54,667 bases of DNA from Bacteroidales bacterium (GCA_014800735.1 JAAVFP010000008.1:99071-153737); one strand, 5' to 3'. Counted from the first letter of the stretch, positions 25,968 to 34,126 are shown. Translations and numbers: made by a program. Notes: generated by a model from the sequence alone, not told the origin.

Positions 25968-26159
25968 AGAGTGTGTTTACTTTTAAATGATTTTAGCACA
26001 AAGAGAGATTTTGGAGTGATTTTTCAAAATTGAAGAAGGAGCAATGCGGGCATTGCGATTGATGAAACTTTGAAAAAGCGCCCAAAAGATTCTTTGTGAT
26101 GAAATCAAAAATTATAATACACACTCCTCATTAATTTGGTTTAAAAGTAAACACACTCT
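25968..26159. mobile_element. MITE-like element B, 192 bp, no ORF
   Basis: This and the SulP promoter/leader make up the 332-bp gap 25826-26157. Ends are perfect 20-base inverted repeats: AGAGTGTGTTTACTTTTAAA at 25968-25987 and its complement at 26140-26159. Inside, arms pair almost throughout: TGATTT..CACAAAGA with its partner near 26085-26107, then a core with AGTGATTTT (26017-26025), a stem, AAGGAG, a tip hairpin GCAATG/CATTGC, and AAAAGCGCC (26078-26086). Element A shares this core and the AGAGYKTGTTTA start. No coding capacity. The right end supplies two bases of the porin stop codon. Confidence 0.75.
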
Positions 26160-27249
26160 AAAACCGTTTCGGGCTTTTCACCCTCAGGAGGTCCACACGC
26201 CAGCGGAAGCCGATGTCGGCTATGGCCGTGCGGCGTTGCAGCGCGTCAAGCGGATTGCTGTTCCGGCCCCAGGCGTAGATTGCGTTGGCATGCATGCGCA
26301 GGTTGTGGGTGCTCCGGCGCAGCACGTTGAACTCTGCACCTATGCCCAGCATGTTCAGGTGTGTGCCGTCGGTCACAGTCAGGTCGGCTGCGGTGCCGCT
26401 GTGATTGTTGTCGAACGTATATTTCATGTGGAAGCGCCAGCGGTCCGTGGCGCGCCACGACAGCTCGGACAGCAGCGAGAAGTCGCGAAACAAAAACACT
26501 TGGTGCGATGCCGCGCGGTTAATCAAGTCGACGGTCACCCACACCCGGCCGAAGCTCAGTTTGTTGCCGAGCGCTATATAATTAATGTATCGGTTCGGGG
26601 CATACTCCATCATGTTCACCGACCACAGCGCCGAGTAAGGCCCGTGGTGGCCGGTCCACAGCAAGTTGTAGGCGTACATGTTGTTATGCTCCGGTGTGTG
26701 CCAGGGCGACTGCGTCACCTGGAAAGCCAGGTTGTCGTTCGGGCCCAGGTCGCGCGCCACCGTGGCGCCGAATTCAAAGCAGGGAAGATTGTCCCAGAAC
26801 AGCGAGAAAGTGTACACGTCCACCGGATTTTTGTCGTACTCCCAGCTGCCCACCAGCACCACTTCCTTACCTCCGGAAATATGCCAGCCCTTGTGGTTCA
26901 CGCGCACCCACACCCAGTCGGTGTCGTCGAAGGCCGACGTATTCTCTTTCCGCCGGTTCAGGCGCTGGCGCCATGAATAATCTACGAAGCCGTCCATCAC
27001 CGAACCATCCACCCTGAGCATGAAGTATTTTCCTTTGAAGCCCGAGGCTGCATCGTCCGTCGTGCCGTCGTACCACACATTCTGGAAGTCGATGCGGGTG
27101 TCGAAACTCACATTCAGTGCCGTTTCGGTATTCTCATCTCCACCGTTCAGATTCAACAGTGCTTCAGTCTGGGCTTCTTCGGCGTGGACTGCGGAGCCTG
27201 CAATTGCAAGCAGAAACACCGACCACACCCTGGCAAAATAGCTGGTCAT
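26158..27249 (-). CDS. outer-membrane porin, O/P-like family
   Basis: 363 residues from the ATG at 27249; the longer open frame runs into the SRP RNA gene. A signal peptide (MTSYFARVWSVFLLAIAGSAVHA) precedes a beta-strand-rich protein with alternating aromatic residues (FMLRVDGSVMDGFVDYSWRQRL, WVWVRVNHKGWHISGGKEVV) and a strand-like C-terminus (IADIGFRWRVDLLRV). This fits the Bacteroidetes porin O/P-like family, which forms outer-membrane channels. Its stop TAG is formed by one host base and two bases of element B. Transcribed downstream of ffs; no separate promoter box was recognised in the 52-base gap, so read-through from ffs is possible. Confidence 0.78.
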   Translation of the reverse strand: MTSYFARVWSVFLLAIAGSAVHAEEAQTEALLNLNGGDENTETALNVSFDTRIDFQNVWYDGTTDDAASGFKGKYFMLRVDGSVMDGFVDYSWRQRLNRRKENTSAFDDTDWVWVRVNHKGWHISGGKEVVLVGSWEYDKNPVDVYTFSLFWDNLPCFEFGATVARDLGPNDNLAFQVTQSPWHTPEHNNMYAYNLLWTGHHGPYSALWSVNMMEYAPNRYINYIALGNKLSFGRVWVTVDLINRAASHQVFLFRDFSLLSELSWRATDRWRFHMKYTFDNNHSGTAADLTVTDGTHLNMLGIGAEFNVLRRSTHNLRMHANAIYAWGRNSNPLDALQRRTAIADIGFRWRVDLLRVKSPKRF

Positions 27250-27301
27250 ATATGATAATTGTGCGATATTCAGCGAGCTGCGTCTGCTCGCGTAGGGGTA
27301 C

Positions 27302-27404
27302 AAAAAAAGGTAAGCGATCTACATCGCACCGCTACAACCCAATACCCTTGCTTCGGTCAAGACCTGGGGGAGTTTTCGGGGAGCTGGTCGTGTAGGACTT
27401 ACCC
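27302..27404 (-). ncRNA. ffs: signal recognition particle RNA, small bacterial (4.5S) type
   Basis: Minus-strand transcript of about 103 bases starting GGGTAAG and ending CTTACC plus seven U. The termini pair (GGTAAG/CTTACC), as do CTACA/TGTAG just inside. The apical helix has CCAGGTCTTGACC with a CUUG tetraloop, followed by the conserved GAAGCAAGG on the 3' side, the Ffh-binding symmetric loop. GCGGTGCGATGTAG further 3' is the usual Bacteroidetes SRP RNA signature. With Ffh it targets nascent membrane and secreted proteins. The 5' end is inferred from the TAACTTTG -7 box, so it is accurate to a few bases. Confidence 0.92.
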
Positions 27405-27409
27405 GGGCA

Positions 27410-27439
27410 CAAAGTTACGACCTTTTCGCCGTTCTGCAA
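27410..27439 (-). promoter_or_regulatory. promoter for SRP RNA
   Basis: Minus strand: TTG (27439 to 27437), 19 bases, TAACTTTG (27417 to 27410), predicting a start near 27404, exactly where the paired 5' terminus begins. Confidence 0.7.
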
Positions 27440-27492
27440 TACCATAACGCGCTTTTTAAGATTAATTCACAATTCAATTTCCCTGCTTTGCT

Positions 27493-27501
27493 TACCTTTG
27501 C
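27493..27501 (+). promoter_or_regulatory. -7 box for the alpha/beta hydrolase gene
   Basis: TACCTTTGC, 22 bases ahead of the ATG at 27524. It lies downstream of an earlier in-frame TTG at 27488, supporting the later start. Confidence 0.5.
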
Positions 27502-27523
27502 ACTTGAATTAAACGCCCGCGAT

Positions 27524-28231
27524 ATGCACCAGAGCACAGCCATCCTTTTCGTCCACGGCATTTTAGGCAAACCGGATTTCTTCAATTTCCTGCTGCCCGA
27601 GGTGCCGGCAGGTGTGCATGTGCGTTTCATCACTCTGAAGGGGCATTGCGCCTCCGCCAGCGAATTTGGGCGCGCCTCCATGCGGGAGTGGAAAACCCAG
27701 GTGGCCGAGGCGGTAGGGGAGTTGCGCGCCAGCTTCTCGCGCGTGCTGATAGTGGCCCACTCCATGGGCACCTTGTTCGCCATCCGGCAGGCAGCGGAGG
27801 GCAATGTGGACGGCATGCTGTTGCTCAACCCGCCGCTGGCTCTCCACCTGTCGAGCCGCCTGTTCACCAATCCGCTCAAAGTGCTCTTCAATCGCGTCCG
27901 TCCCGACGACGTCTGGGCCACCGCTGCCCGCGATGCCTGCGGAGTAGCCACCGACCTCAATCCCCTTCACTATCTCCGCTGGCCCGCGCGCTACGCCGAA
28001 CTCTTTGCCGAAATCCACCGCACGCGCCCGCAGGTGAGCCGCATTGCCGTGCCCACAGAGGTGTTCTATTCCGCTTACGACGAAATGGTGTCCGCCCGCT
28101 CCGCCGCCCTTTTCCCTGCGGCTGCAACATCGCTGGCCACCCTCGGCCAATCGGGCCATTATTACTATTCGCCGGCCGACAAGCAGAAAATTTGCGAAGC
28201 ATTCCGCTCTTTGCTCAAAAAATTTGGGTGA
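27524..28231 (+). CDS. alpha/beta hydrolase
   Basis: 235 residues from the ATG at 27524. LFVHGILGKPDFF is the oxyanion-hole region and LIVAHSMGTLFAI has the nucleophile elbow (GxSxG as AHSMG). Asp in FYSAYDEMVS and His in LGQSGHYYYS complete a plausible catalytic triad. No signal peptide, so cytoplasmic. The fold covers esterases, lipases and peptidases; nothing indicates a specific substrate. A promoter for the next gene overlaps its 3' end. Confidence 0.85.
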   Translation: MHQSTAILFVHGILGKPDFFNFLLPEVPAGVHVRFITLKGHCASASEFGRASMREWKTQVAEAVGELRASFSRVLIVAHSMGTLFAIRQAAEGNVDGMLLLNPPLALHLSSRLFTNPLKVLFNRVRPDDVWATAARDACGVATDLNPLHYLRWPARYAELFAEIHRTRPQVSRIAVPTEVFYSAYDEMVSARSAALFPAAATSLATLGQSGHYYYSPADKQKICEAFRSLLKKFG

Positions 28232-28254
28232 ACCAAAAAATGGGTGTAAATTTG
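28223..28254 (+). promoter_or_regulatory. promoter for the Ntn-hydrolase-corA pair
   Basis: TTTG (28223-28226), 20 bases, TAAATTTG (28247-28254). The -33 box lies inside the end of the alpha/beta hydrolase gene. The leader is about 17 bases. Confidence 0.6.
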
Positions 28255-28275
28255 TATTATCATACATTATTGACC

Positions 28276-29355
28276 ATGAAATTTTCCAAGATACTTGCAC
28301 TCATGCTGGCCGGAGCACTTTCGGCTGTCTTTTCTGTTGCCGACGCCTGCACCTCGGCCATAGTTTCCGGCAAGGCCACCGCGTCCGGCCGACCCATCCT
28401 TTGGAAAAACCGCGACACCTCGGCCGACGGCAATTTCCTGTACCGCGTGGAAAATCCGGGCCAAATCGGCTATGTGGGCCTGTTCAACGGCTCCGACAGT
28501 CTTGACCTGTCCGAAGCATGGATGGGCATGAACGACGCCGGCTTCGCAATAATGAACACCGTGGCCTACAATCTGCCCGAGAACGACCCCGAGTGGATTG
28601 ACCGCGAGGGCATTGTCATGGCCCGTGCGCTGGCCACCTGCCGCACCGTCGACGACTTTGAGGAGCTGCTCCGCACTCTTCCGAAGCCGCTCGGGGTACG
28701 CACTAACTTCGGCGTGCTGGATGCCGCCGGCAATGGCGCTTACTTCGAAACCGACGACTGGAACTACGAGCGCTTCGACCTTAAGGATGCCCCGGACGGC
28801 ATCCTGATTCGCACCAACTATGCCTACAGCGGTCAGCCCGACGAGGGCATGGGCTATATCCGCCACGCCAACGTGGAGTATATTCTCAAGGACGAAATCG
28901 CAACACACTCCATCACTCCCGCCTCGCTCACCGAGGATGTCAGCCGCTCGTTCTATCACTCCGTGCTGGGCAACGACATGCTTGAAATGGGCGACTCCTG
29001 GACCATCGACCAGGACTTCGTGCCACGCCGTTCCACCCAGGCCACAGTGGCAATCGAGGGCATGCTCCCCGGCGAGAGCCCTGAGGCGCAGATTATGTGG
29101 GCCAACCTTGGCTATCCGCCCTGCGGCCATGTGGTGGCTGTCACCCTCGACCACATTCCCGTCGAGGCTCTCCCTGCCGGTGGCGAAGCCGGCTACCGCA
29201 GCCCCATGAGCCTTGTGGCCGACGAGCTCAAACTGAGCGTCTTCCCCATGGTGCGCGGCAACGGCAGCCACTACATCCACCTGGACGCCCTGCGCCCCAT
29301 TATCGAAGAACAGTATAAAATTTCGCTCGGCAACTACGCCAACGCACGCCGATGA
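28276..29355 (+). CDS. exported Ntn-hydrolase, linear amide C-N hydrolase/acyltransferase-like
   Basis: 359 residues from the ATG at 28276. Signal peptide MKFSKILALMLAGALSAVFSVADA ends right before Cys25, so signal cleavage would free the N-terminal nucleophile. CTSAIVSGKATASGRPILWKNRD is the start motif of the C45/C59/C69-like group (penicillin acylase, acyl-CoA:6-APA acyltransferase, dipeptidase D). Further family blocks: MGMNDAGFAIMNTVAYN, LGVRTNFGVLDAAGNGAYFE and ILIRTNYAYSG. It would cut amide bonds in the periplasm or outside the cell. Substrate (bile salt, peptide or acyl-amino acid) cannot be decided. It overlaps corA by 4 bases. Confidence 0.82.
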   Translation: MKFSKILALMLAGALSAVFSVADACTSAIVSGKATASGRPILWKNRDTSADGNFLYRVENPGQIGYVGLFNGSDSLDLSEAWMGMNDAGFAIMNTVAYNLPENDPEWIDREGIVMARALATCRTVDDFEELLRTLPKPLGVRTNFGVLDAAGNGAYFETDDWNYERFDLKDAPDGILIRTNYAYSGQPDEGMGYIRHANVEYILKDEIATHSITPASLTEDVSRSFYHSVLGNDMLEMGDSWTIDQDFVPRRSTQATVAIEGMLPGESPEAQIMWANLGYPPCGHVVAVTLDHIPVEALPAGGEAGYRSPMSLVADELKLSVFPMVRGNGSHYIHLDALRPIIEEQYKISLGNYANARR

Positions 29356-30275
29356 TTCGCTTCTACGAGAACGCCAGCGGCTTTTCCGAAACATCCGAGT
29401 GGCATCCGCGCTGCTGGGTGAACGTCATCATGCCCACAACCGATGACGTGGCCTACCTTACCGAGGAGCTGTGTCTGCCCGAGGACTTTCTGGATGATAT
29501 TTCCGACGTGGACGAGCGGCCCCGACTCGAACGCAACGGCAAATGGATGATGGCCATCCTCCGCATCCCCGTCTACGAATCCGGGCGCGATGTGCCGTAC
29601 TTCACCGTGCCGATTGGCGTGATGCTCAACGGCGACTACATTGTCACCGTGTGCAACTTCCGCAACGCGCTCACCGACGATTTTATCGAGCACACCCGCA
29701 AGCGCGGAATCGTGGTCCGTTCATCGGTGGATTTCATTCTTCGCCTGCTCAACAGCTCCGCCTACTGGTTCCTGCGCTACCTTGGCAACATCAACAGCAA
29801 TATGACCCGCTATGAGCAGGCACTCCGAGCCAGCATACGCAACGAGGAATTGCTCAACCTGCTCAACGTGCAGAAATCGCTCGTGATTTTCGCCGCCTCG
29901 GTCAAGGGCAACAAAATGCTTGTGGAGCGCCTCAAGCGCGTGCGCTTCGACGATATCGACACCGAGCTTCTGGAGGATGTGCAGATTGAAATCAGCCAGG
30001 CCGACTCCACCATCGCCATCGCCACCAATATGCTGGACCGCACCCTGGACACCTATGCCTCGGTCATCTCCAACAACGTCAATGCCATCATGAAGCGCCT
30101 CACCTCCATCTCCATCATCCTGATGGTGCCCACCCTTGTGGCCAGTTTCTACGGCATGAACGTGGACGTAGGCATTCCCATGGACAATCCCTGGGCCTTC
30201 CCGGTTATCATCTGCGCGGCCCTGCTTGTCACCATCCTGGTGTGCATCTGGCTCCGCAAGGTCCGCTGGCTGTAG
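29352..30275 (+). CDS. corA: CorA family magnesium transporter
   Basis: 307 residues. A large cytoplasmic helical domain (acidic, with QKSLVIFAASVKGNKML and LLEDVQIEISQADSTIAI) leads to two C-terminal transmembrane helices. The YGMN selectivity motif follows the first helix at about residues 267-270 (FYGMNVDVGIPM), and the protein ends with the basic KVRWL. CorA pentamers import Mg2+ (also Co2+/Ni2+) down the membrane potential. It begins inside the stop of the Ntn-hydrolase gene (ATGA). Confidence 0.95.
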   Translation: MIRFYENASGFSETSEWHPRCWVNVIMPTTDDVAYLTEELCLPEDFLDDISDVDERPRLERNGKWMMAILRIPVYESGRDVPYFTVPIGVMLNGDYIVTVCNFRNALTDDFIEHTRKRGIVVRSSVDFILRLLNSSAYWFLRYLGNINSNMTRYEQALRASIRNEELLNLLNVQKSLVIFAASVKGNKMLVERLKRVRFDDIDTELLEDVQIEISQADSTIAIATNMLDRTLDTYASVISNNVNAIMKRLTSISIILMVPTLVASFYGMNVDVGIPMDNPWAFPVIICAALLVTILVCIWLRKVRWL

Positions 30276-30320
30276 CACCGTGATGCGAGCGAAGCGAGCA
30301 TAAAAGCTATTGCATAAAAC

Positions 30321-30360
30321 CCAAAACAGGCCACACCCGGAAGAGTGCGGCCTGTTTTGG
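30321..30360. terminator. bidirectional terminator after corA
   Basis: Arms CCAAAACAGGCC (30321-30332) and GGCCTGTTTTGG (30349-30360), perfect over 12 bases, between corA and the convergent histone-like gene. Confidence 0.87.
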
Positions 30361-30378
30361 TGGAGGGCAGAGGAGTCC

Positions 30379-30555
30379 TTATGCTTTGGCAGCTTCAAGG
30401 GAAGCTTTGCGGAATTCCTTCATCAGTTTTTCGAGTTCGAGCGATGCCTTGCGTGCACGGGTACCGGCGGCCTTGTTGTTCTTTTCCTGCTGGAGGGCAG
30501 CGTCGGTCTTGAAGGCCTCGTAGGCCTCGGCGATTTGCTGGATTAAAGCGTCCAT
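30379..30555 (-). CDS. histone H1-like DNA-binding protein, 58 residues
   Basis: A short gene read from ATG at 30555 to TAA at 30379-30381. The product starts MDALIQQIAEAYEAFKTDAA, has the basic centre KAAGTRARKASLELEKLMK and ends EFRKASLEAAKA. Composition and the GTRARKA and LMKEFRKASLEA blocks match small Bacteroidetes proteins annotated as histone H1-like Hc1 (recall). It is probably a helical nucleoid-associated protein. It lies 48 bases downstream of queC on the same strand and may be co-transcribed with queF-queC, or have its own promoter. Confidence 0.88.
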   Translation of the reverse strand: MDALIQQIAEAYEAFKTDAALQQEKNNKAAGTRARKASLELEKLMKEFRKASLEAAKA

Positions 30556-30603
30556 AGTGGTGTTGTTTAAGAATTTATAATATGATTTGTTGATTAAATT
30601 ACA

Positions 30604-31281
30604 TTAGAGCTCACTTTCTTCGTAGGGGGTGTGGTCCTCGATGCCGGCTTCGGCCAGGGCGGCGCGGCGTTCCAGGCAGGTGCCGCAGCGGCCGCAGTGT
30701 TTCTCGCCTCCGCGGTAGCACGAGTAGGTGTGTGTGTAGTCCACCCCGAGTTCCTTGCCTTTACGGGCAATCTCGGCCTTGGACAGCAGGGTGTACGGCG
30801 CTTTAATGGTGATTCCCTCGTAGGTACCTTCCTCAATAGCTTTGCTCATGGCCTTGATGAAGCTTTCGCGGCAGTCAGGGTACAGGGCATGGTCGCCCGC
30901 ATGGTTGGCTATCATCAGTGTGCGCAATCCATAGCTTTCGGCCAGTCCGGCAGCGGCGGCCAGCATGATGCCGTTGCGGAAAGGCACCACCGTGGACTTC
31001 ATATTGTCGAAATCGTATTCACCTTCGGGAACAGCCTCGGCCCCCTCCAGCAGCGAGCTGTGGAAGTAGGTGCCGATAAAACCCAGGTCAACCTCCAGAA
31101 GCTCGATGCCAAGGGCGGCGCAGTGATAGCGGGCGCACTCCAGCTCGCGCTCGTTGTGGTTGGAGCCGTAGGTGAAATTCACGGCCAGTTCAATGTCGGC
31201 GGCATATTCATAGAGCATTGTGGTGGAATCCATTCCGCCCGACAGCACAAGCAGCGTATCTTTTTTCGTTTGATTGGTCAT
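30604..31281 (-). CDS. queC: 7-cyano-7-deazaguanine synthase
   Basis: 225 residues. LLVLSGGMDSTTMLYEY is the ATP-pyrophosphatase SGGxDS loop; VPFRNGIMLAAAAG and ANHAGDHALYPDCRESF are QueC signatures. The C-terminal Zn site CYRGGEKHCGRCGTCLER has the four Cys. QueC converts 7-carboxy-7-deazaguanine and ammonia to preQ0 with ATP. It follows queF by 26 bases. QueD and QueE are not in this window. Confidence 0.96.
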   Translation of the reverse strand: MTNQTKKDTLLVLSGGMDSTTMLYEYAADIELAVNFTYGSNHNERELECARYHCAALGIELLEVDLGFIGTYFHSSLLEGAEAVPEGEYDFDNMKSTVVPFRNGIMLAAAAGLAESYGLRTLMIANHAGDHALYPDCRESFIKAMSKAIEEGTYEGITIKAPYTLLSKAEIARKGKELGVDYTHTYSCYRGGEKHCGRCGTCLERRAALAEAGIEDHTPYEESEL

Positions 31282-31307
31282 TGACTAACAGATGAGTGAA
31301 CAGGTTG

Positions 31308-31781
31308 TCAGAAATCCGAGGGAAACGAGGCCGCAAGGCGGGTGCGCACCAGTTCCTGATGCTCGGCATCGCCGTAGTTGGCGAAGGGGATGATGGAAAT
31401 ACCGCCGCGGGGCATGAAGATGCCGCGTACCTCGATATATTTCGGGTCCATCAGCTTCACGAGGTCCTTCATGATGATGTTCACGCAGTCCTCGTGGAAA
31501 TCGCCGTGGTTACGGAAGCTGAAAAGGTACAGCTTCAGGCTCTTGCTCTCCACCATCTTCTGGCGCGGTATATAATTAATGAGTATTTTGCCGAAGTCGG
31601 GCTGTCCGGTCTTGGGGCACAGCGAGGTGAATTCCGGGCAGGTGAACGTGACAAGATACTCGTTCTCGGGGTGCTTGTTGTCAAAGGTTTCAAGCAGCTC
31701 CGGAGCGTAGTCGGTCGGATACTTCGTGGCCTGGTTGCCCAGAAGTGTGCATCCTGATATTTCTGTGTCGGTTCTTGGCAT
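31308..31781 (-). CDS. queF: preQ0 (7-cyano-7-deazaguanine) reductase, short type
   Basis: 157 residues. The nucleophile Cys55 in [13 protein letters not shown] and the acid Asp62 are at the same numbers as in B. subtilis Que[17 protein letters not shown] is the NADPH-binding/T-fold signature. QueF reduces preQ0 to preQ1 with NADPH, the step before insertion into tRNA. First gene of a queF-queC unit with its own promoter. No preQ1 riboswitch fold was recognised in the leader. Confidence 0.96.
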   Translation of the reverse strand: MPRTDTEISGCTLLGNQATKYPTDYAPELLETFDNKHPENEYLVTFTCPEFTSLCPKTGQPDFGKILINYIPRQKMVESKSLKLYLFSFRNHGDFHEDCVNIIMKDLVKLMDPKYIEVRGIFMPRGGISIIPFANYGDAEHQELVRTRLAASFPSDF

Positions 31782-31853
31782 TGGCGTATTGGAAATTGTA
31801 TTGTTTCACAGCAGTTTTCGGCACTGTGCTTGGCCAACTGCTTTTTTCGCTCG

Positions 31854-31885
31854 GCAAACATACGAAAAATTCTTAAACTGGCAAA
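31854..31885 (-). promoter_or_regulatory. promoter for queF-queC
   Basis: Minus strand: TTTG (31885 to 31882), 19 bases, TATGTTTGC (31862 to 31854). The leader is about 65-70 bases and holds an imperfect hairpin (GCAGTTTTCGGC with its surroundings). Confidence 0.65.
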
Positions 31886-31925
31886 AAAAATACCATTATC
31901 CTGCACTAAAAAGTAGTTTTTTTGT

Positions 31926-31934
31926 TAATTTTGC
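31926..31934 (+). promoter_or_regulatory. -7 box for pgi
   Basis: TAATTTTGC, 28 bases upstream of the GTG start. No clear -33 box at 19-21 bases. Confidence 0.5.
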
Positions 31935-31962
31935 ACGCAAATCATACTTATAACTTTATTAC

Positions 31963-33294
31963 GTGGAAAAGATTCAAGTAATTAACAACGGCGTCCTCGG
32001 CTCCATCAACCAGGCTGCCATCGACGCGCTGACCGCTGAAGGTCAGGCCGGTCTCTCCAAACTCATCAACGGCAACGGTGCCGGCAACGACTTCCTCGGC
32101 TGGGTGAAACTACCCGAAGAAACCGATGCGGCCCTCCTGGACGACATCAACGCCACCGCCGCTCAGCTCCGCGACAACTGCGAAGTGGTCGTAGCTATCG
32201 GCATCGGCGGTTCCTACCTCGGTGCCAAGGCCGTTATCGAAGCCCTCAGCAACTCATTCGCTGCCTACGCTCCCTCCAATACCCCCAAAGTGCTCTTTGC
32301 CGGTCAGAACATCGGCGAGGACTACCTGGCCGAGCTCTCCGACTTCCTCAAAGGCAAGAAGTTCGGTATCATCGTAATCAGCAAATCGGGCACCACCACC
32401 GAGCCCGCCATCGCTTTCCGTCTGCTCAAGGACCAGCTCGTGGCCGAACTGGGCCGCGAGGAAGCCAACAAGCGCATCGTGGCTATCACTGATGCCAAGC
32501 GCGGCGCTCTCCGCACCCTGGCCGACACCGAAGGCTACAAAACCTATGTTATCGCCGATAACGTCGGCGGTCGTTTCTCCGTGCTCACTCCCGTGGGTCT
32601 GCTGCCCATCGCCGTGGCCGGTTTCGACATTCACGCACTGGTGAAAGGTGCCCGCGAAATGATGACCGCTACTCTCGACGGTTCCGACAAGAGCGCAATG
32701 ACCTACGCCCTCACCCGCAACGCCCTCTACCGCGACGGCAAGAAAATCGAAATCCTCGTGAAGTACAACCCCAAGCTCCACTTCGTGGGCGAATGGTGGA
32801 AGCAGCTCTACGGCGAAAGCGAGGGCAAGGACGGCAAGGGTATATTCCCCGCTGCCGTGGATAATACCACCGACCTCCACTCCATGGGACAGTGGATTCA
32901 GGAAGGCGAGCGCACCATCTTCGAAACCGTTCTCTCCGTGGCCAACCCCGACCGCGAGCTCCGCATTCCCACCGACGAAGCCAACCTGGACGGCCTCAAC
33001 TACATCGCAGGCAAGCGTGTGGATGAAGTCAACAAGATGGCCGAGCTCGGCACCCGCATCGCCCACATGGATGGTGGCGTACCCAATATCCGCGTGGTCA
33101 TTCCCTCAATCTCGGCCTACTATCTCGGTCAGCTCATCTACTTCTTCGAGGTGGCTTGCGGCATCAGTGGCTATATTCTCGATGTGAACCCCTTCAACCA
33201 GCCCGGTGTGGAGGCCTACAAGAAGAATATGTTCGCTCTGCTTGAAAAGCCCGGCTACGAGGATGCTACCGCTGCCATCAAGGCCCGTCTGTAA
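31963..33294 (+). CDS. pgi: glucose-6-phosphate isomerase
   Basis: 443 residues, starting with GTG at 31963 (the first in-frame start giving MEKIQVINN). SIS domains: [36 protein letters not shown] and [16 protein letters not shown]. Active-site region includes [24 protein letters not shown] and [13 protein letters not shown]. It interconverts glucose-6-P and fructose-6-P in glycolysis. The length fits the short bacterial/firmicute-like type rather than the 550-residue E. coli type. murI starts 4 bases downstream. Confidence 0.96.
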   Translation: MEKIQVINNGVLGSINQAAIDALTAEGQAGLSKLINGNGAGNDFLGWVKLPEETDAALLDDINATAAQLRDNCEVVVAIGIGGSYLGAKAVIEALSNSFAAYAPSNTPKVLFAGQNIGEDYLAELSDFLKGKKFGIIVISKSGTTTEPAIAFRLLKDQLVAELGREEANKRIVAITDAKRGALRTLADTEGYKTYVIADNVGGRFSVLTPVGLLPIAVAGFDIHALVKGAREMMTATLDGSDKSAMTYALTRNALYRDGKKIEILVKYNPKLHFVGEWWKQLYGESEGKDGKGIFPAAVDNTTDLHSMGQWIQEGERTIFETVLSVANPDRELRIPTDEANLDGLNYIAGKRVDEVNKMAELGTRIAHMDGGVPNIRVVIPSISAYYLGQLIYFFEVACGISGYILDVNPFNQPGVEAYKKNMFALLEKPGYEDATAAIKARL

Positions 33295-33298
33295 TTGA

Positions 33299-34126
33299 AT
33301 GACTCCCATCGGCGTTTTCGACTCAGGATATGGCGGCCTGACGGTCCTGAAGGACCTTCAGGCTGCCTTGCCTGATGCCGACTTCATTTATCTGGGCGAC
33401 AATGCCCGCGCGCCCTACGGTGTGCGCTCATTCGAGCTTGTCTACCGCTTCACCCTCCAGGCTGTCGAGTACCTTTTTTCGCATGGTTGCCCTCTGGTGA
33501 TTCTGGCTTGCAACACTGCATCGGCCAAGGCCCTGCGCACAATCCAGCAGAACGACCTGCCGCGCATCGACCCCTCCCGCCGAGTGCTCGGCGTGATTCG
33601 TCCTACGGCCGAAGTCGTGGCCGACTACACCACAACAGGAGCCGTCGGGCTGTTCGGTACTCCGGGCACCGTTGCCTCGCAGTCCTACGACATGGAACTG
33701 GCCAAGCTCCACCCCGGCCTGCGCCTCACCAGCAAAGCCTGCCCCATGTGGGTGCCTTTGGTGGAGAACCTCGAAGCTGACGGCCCGGGTGCTGACTACT
33801 TCGTGAAGCGCTACATCGACGAGCTCTTTGCTCTCGACCCGCAGATTGACGCCCTCATCCTGGGCTGCACTCACTATCCGCTCCTGCTCAACAAAATCAG
33901 GCAATACCTGCCGGCCGGAGTCAGCGTCCTGTCGCAGGGCAGCATAGTGGCCGCCTCGCTGTTGGACTACCTGCGCCGCCACCCCGACATGGCCGCCCGC
34001 ATCAGCCGCGGAGGCACCACCCAGTACCTCACCACCGAGCAGCCCGACAAGTTCGACTCCCTCGCCGCCGTGTTCATGGGCACACCCGTGGCTGCCCGCA
34101 GGGTGGAATTGGATGAAAAGCGCTGA
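33299..34126 (+). CDS. murI: glutamate racemase
   Basis: 275 residues. GVFDSGYGGLTVL (Asp8 region), Cys71 in ILACNTASAKAL and Cys191 in ILGCTHYPLL are the two catalytic cysteines, with YLGDNARAPYG in the substrate loop. It supplies D-glutamate for peptidoglycan. It starts 4 bases after pgi stops, so the genes form an operon. Confidence 0.96.
   Translation: MTPIGVFDSGYGGLTVLKDLQAALPDADFIYLGDNARAPYGVRSFELVYRFTLQAVEYLFSHGCPLVILACNTASAKALRTIQQNDLPRIDPSRRVLGVIRPTAEVVADYTTTGAVGLFGTPGTVASQSYDMELAKLHPGLRLTSKACPMWVPLVENLEADGPGADYFVKRYIDELFALDPQIDALILGCTHYPLLLNKIRQYLPAGVSVLSQGSIVAASLLDYLRRHPDMAARISRGGTTQYLTTEQPDKFDSLAAVFMGTPVAARRVELDEKR

Noticed and set aside
27250-27303. Longer porin N-terminus
   Set aside because: The extension would read into the poly-U end of the SRP RNA, and the signal peptide starts only at the ATG at 27249.
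27646-28275. Longer N-terminus for the Ntn-hydrolase
   Set aside because: It is a shadow of the alpha/beta hydrolase gene; the signal peptide and promoter set the start at 28276.
30281-30305. Palindromic GCGAGCGAAGCGAGC after corA as a mobile repeat
   Set aside because: Short, single copy here, and weak as a hairpin; not enough to call.
31782-31853. preQ1 riboswitch ahead of queF
   Set aside because: The leader has a hairpin but lacks a recognisable C-rich loop and A-rich tail arrangement of preQ1 riboswitches.
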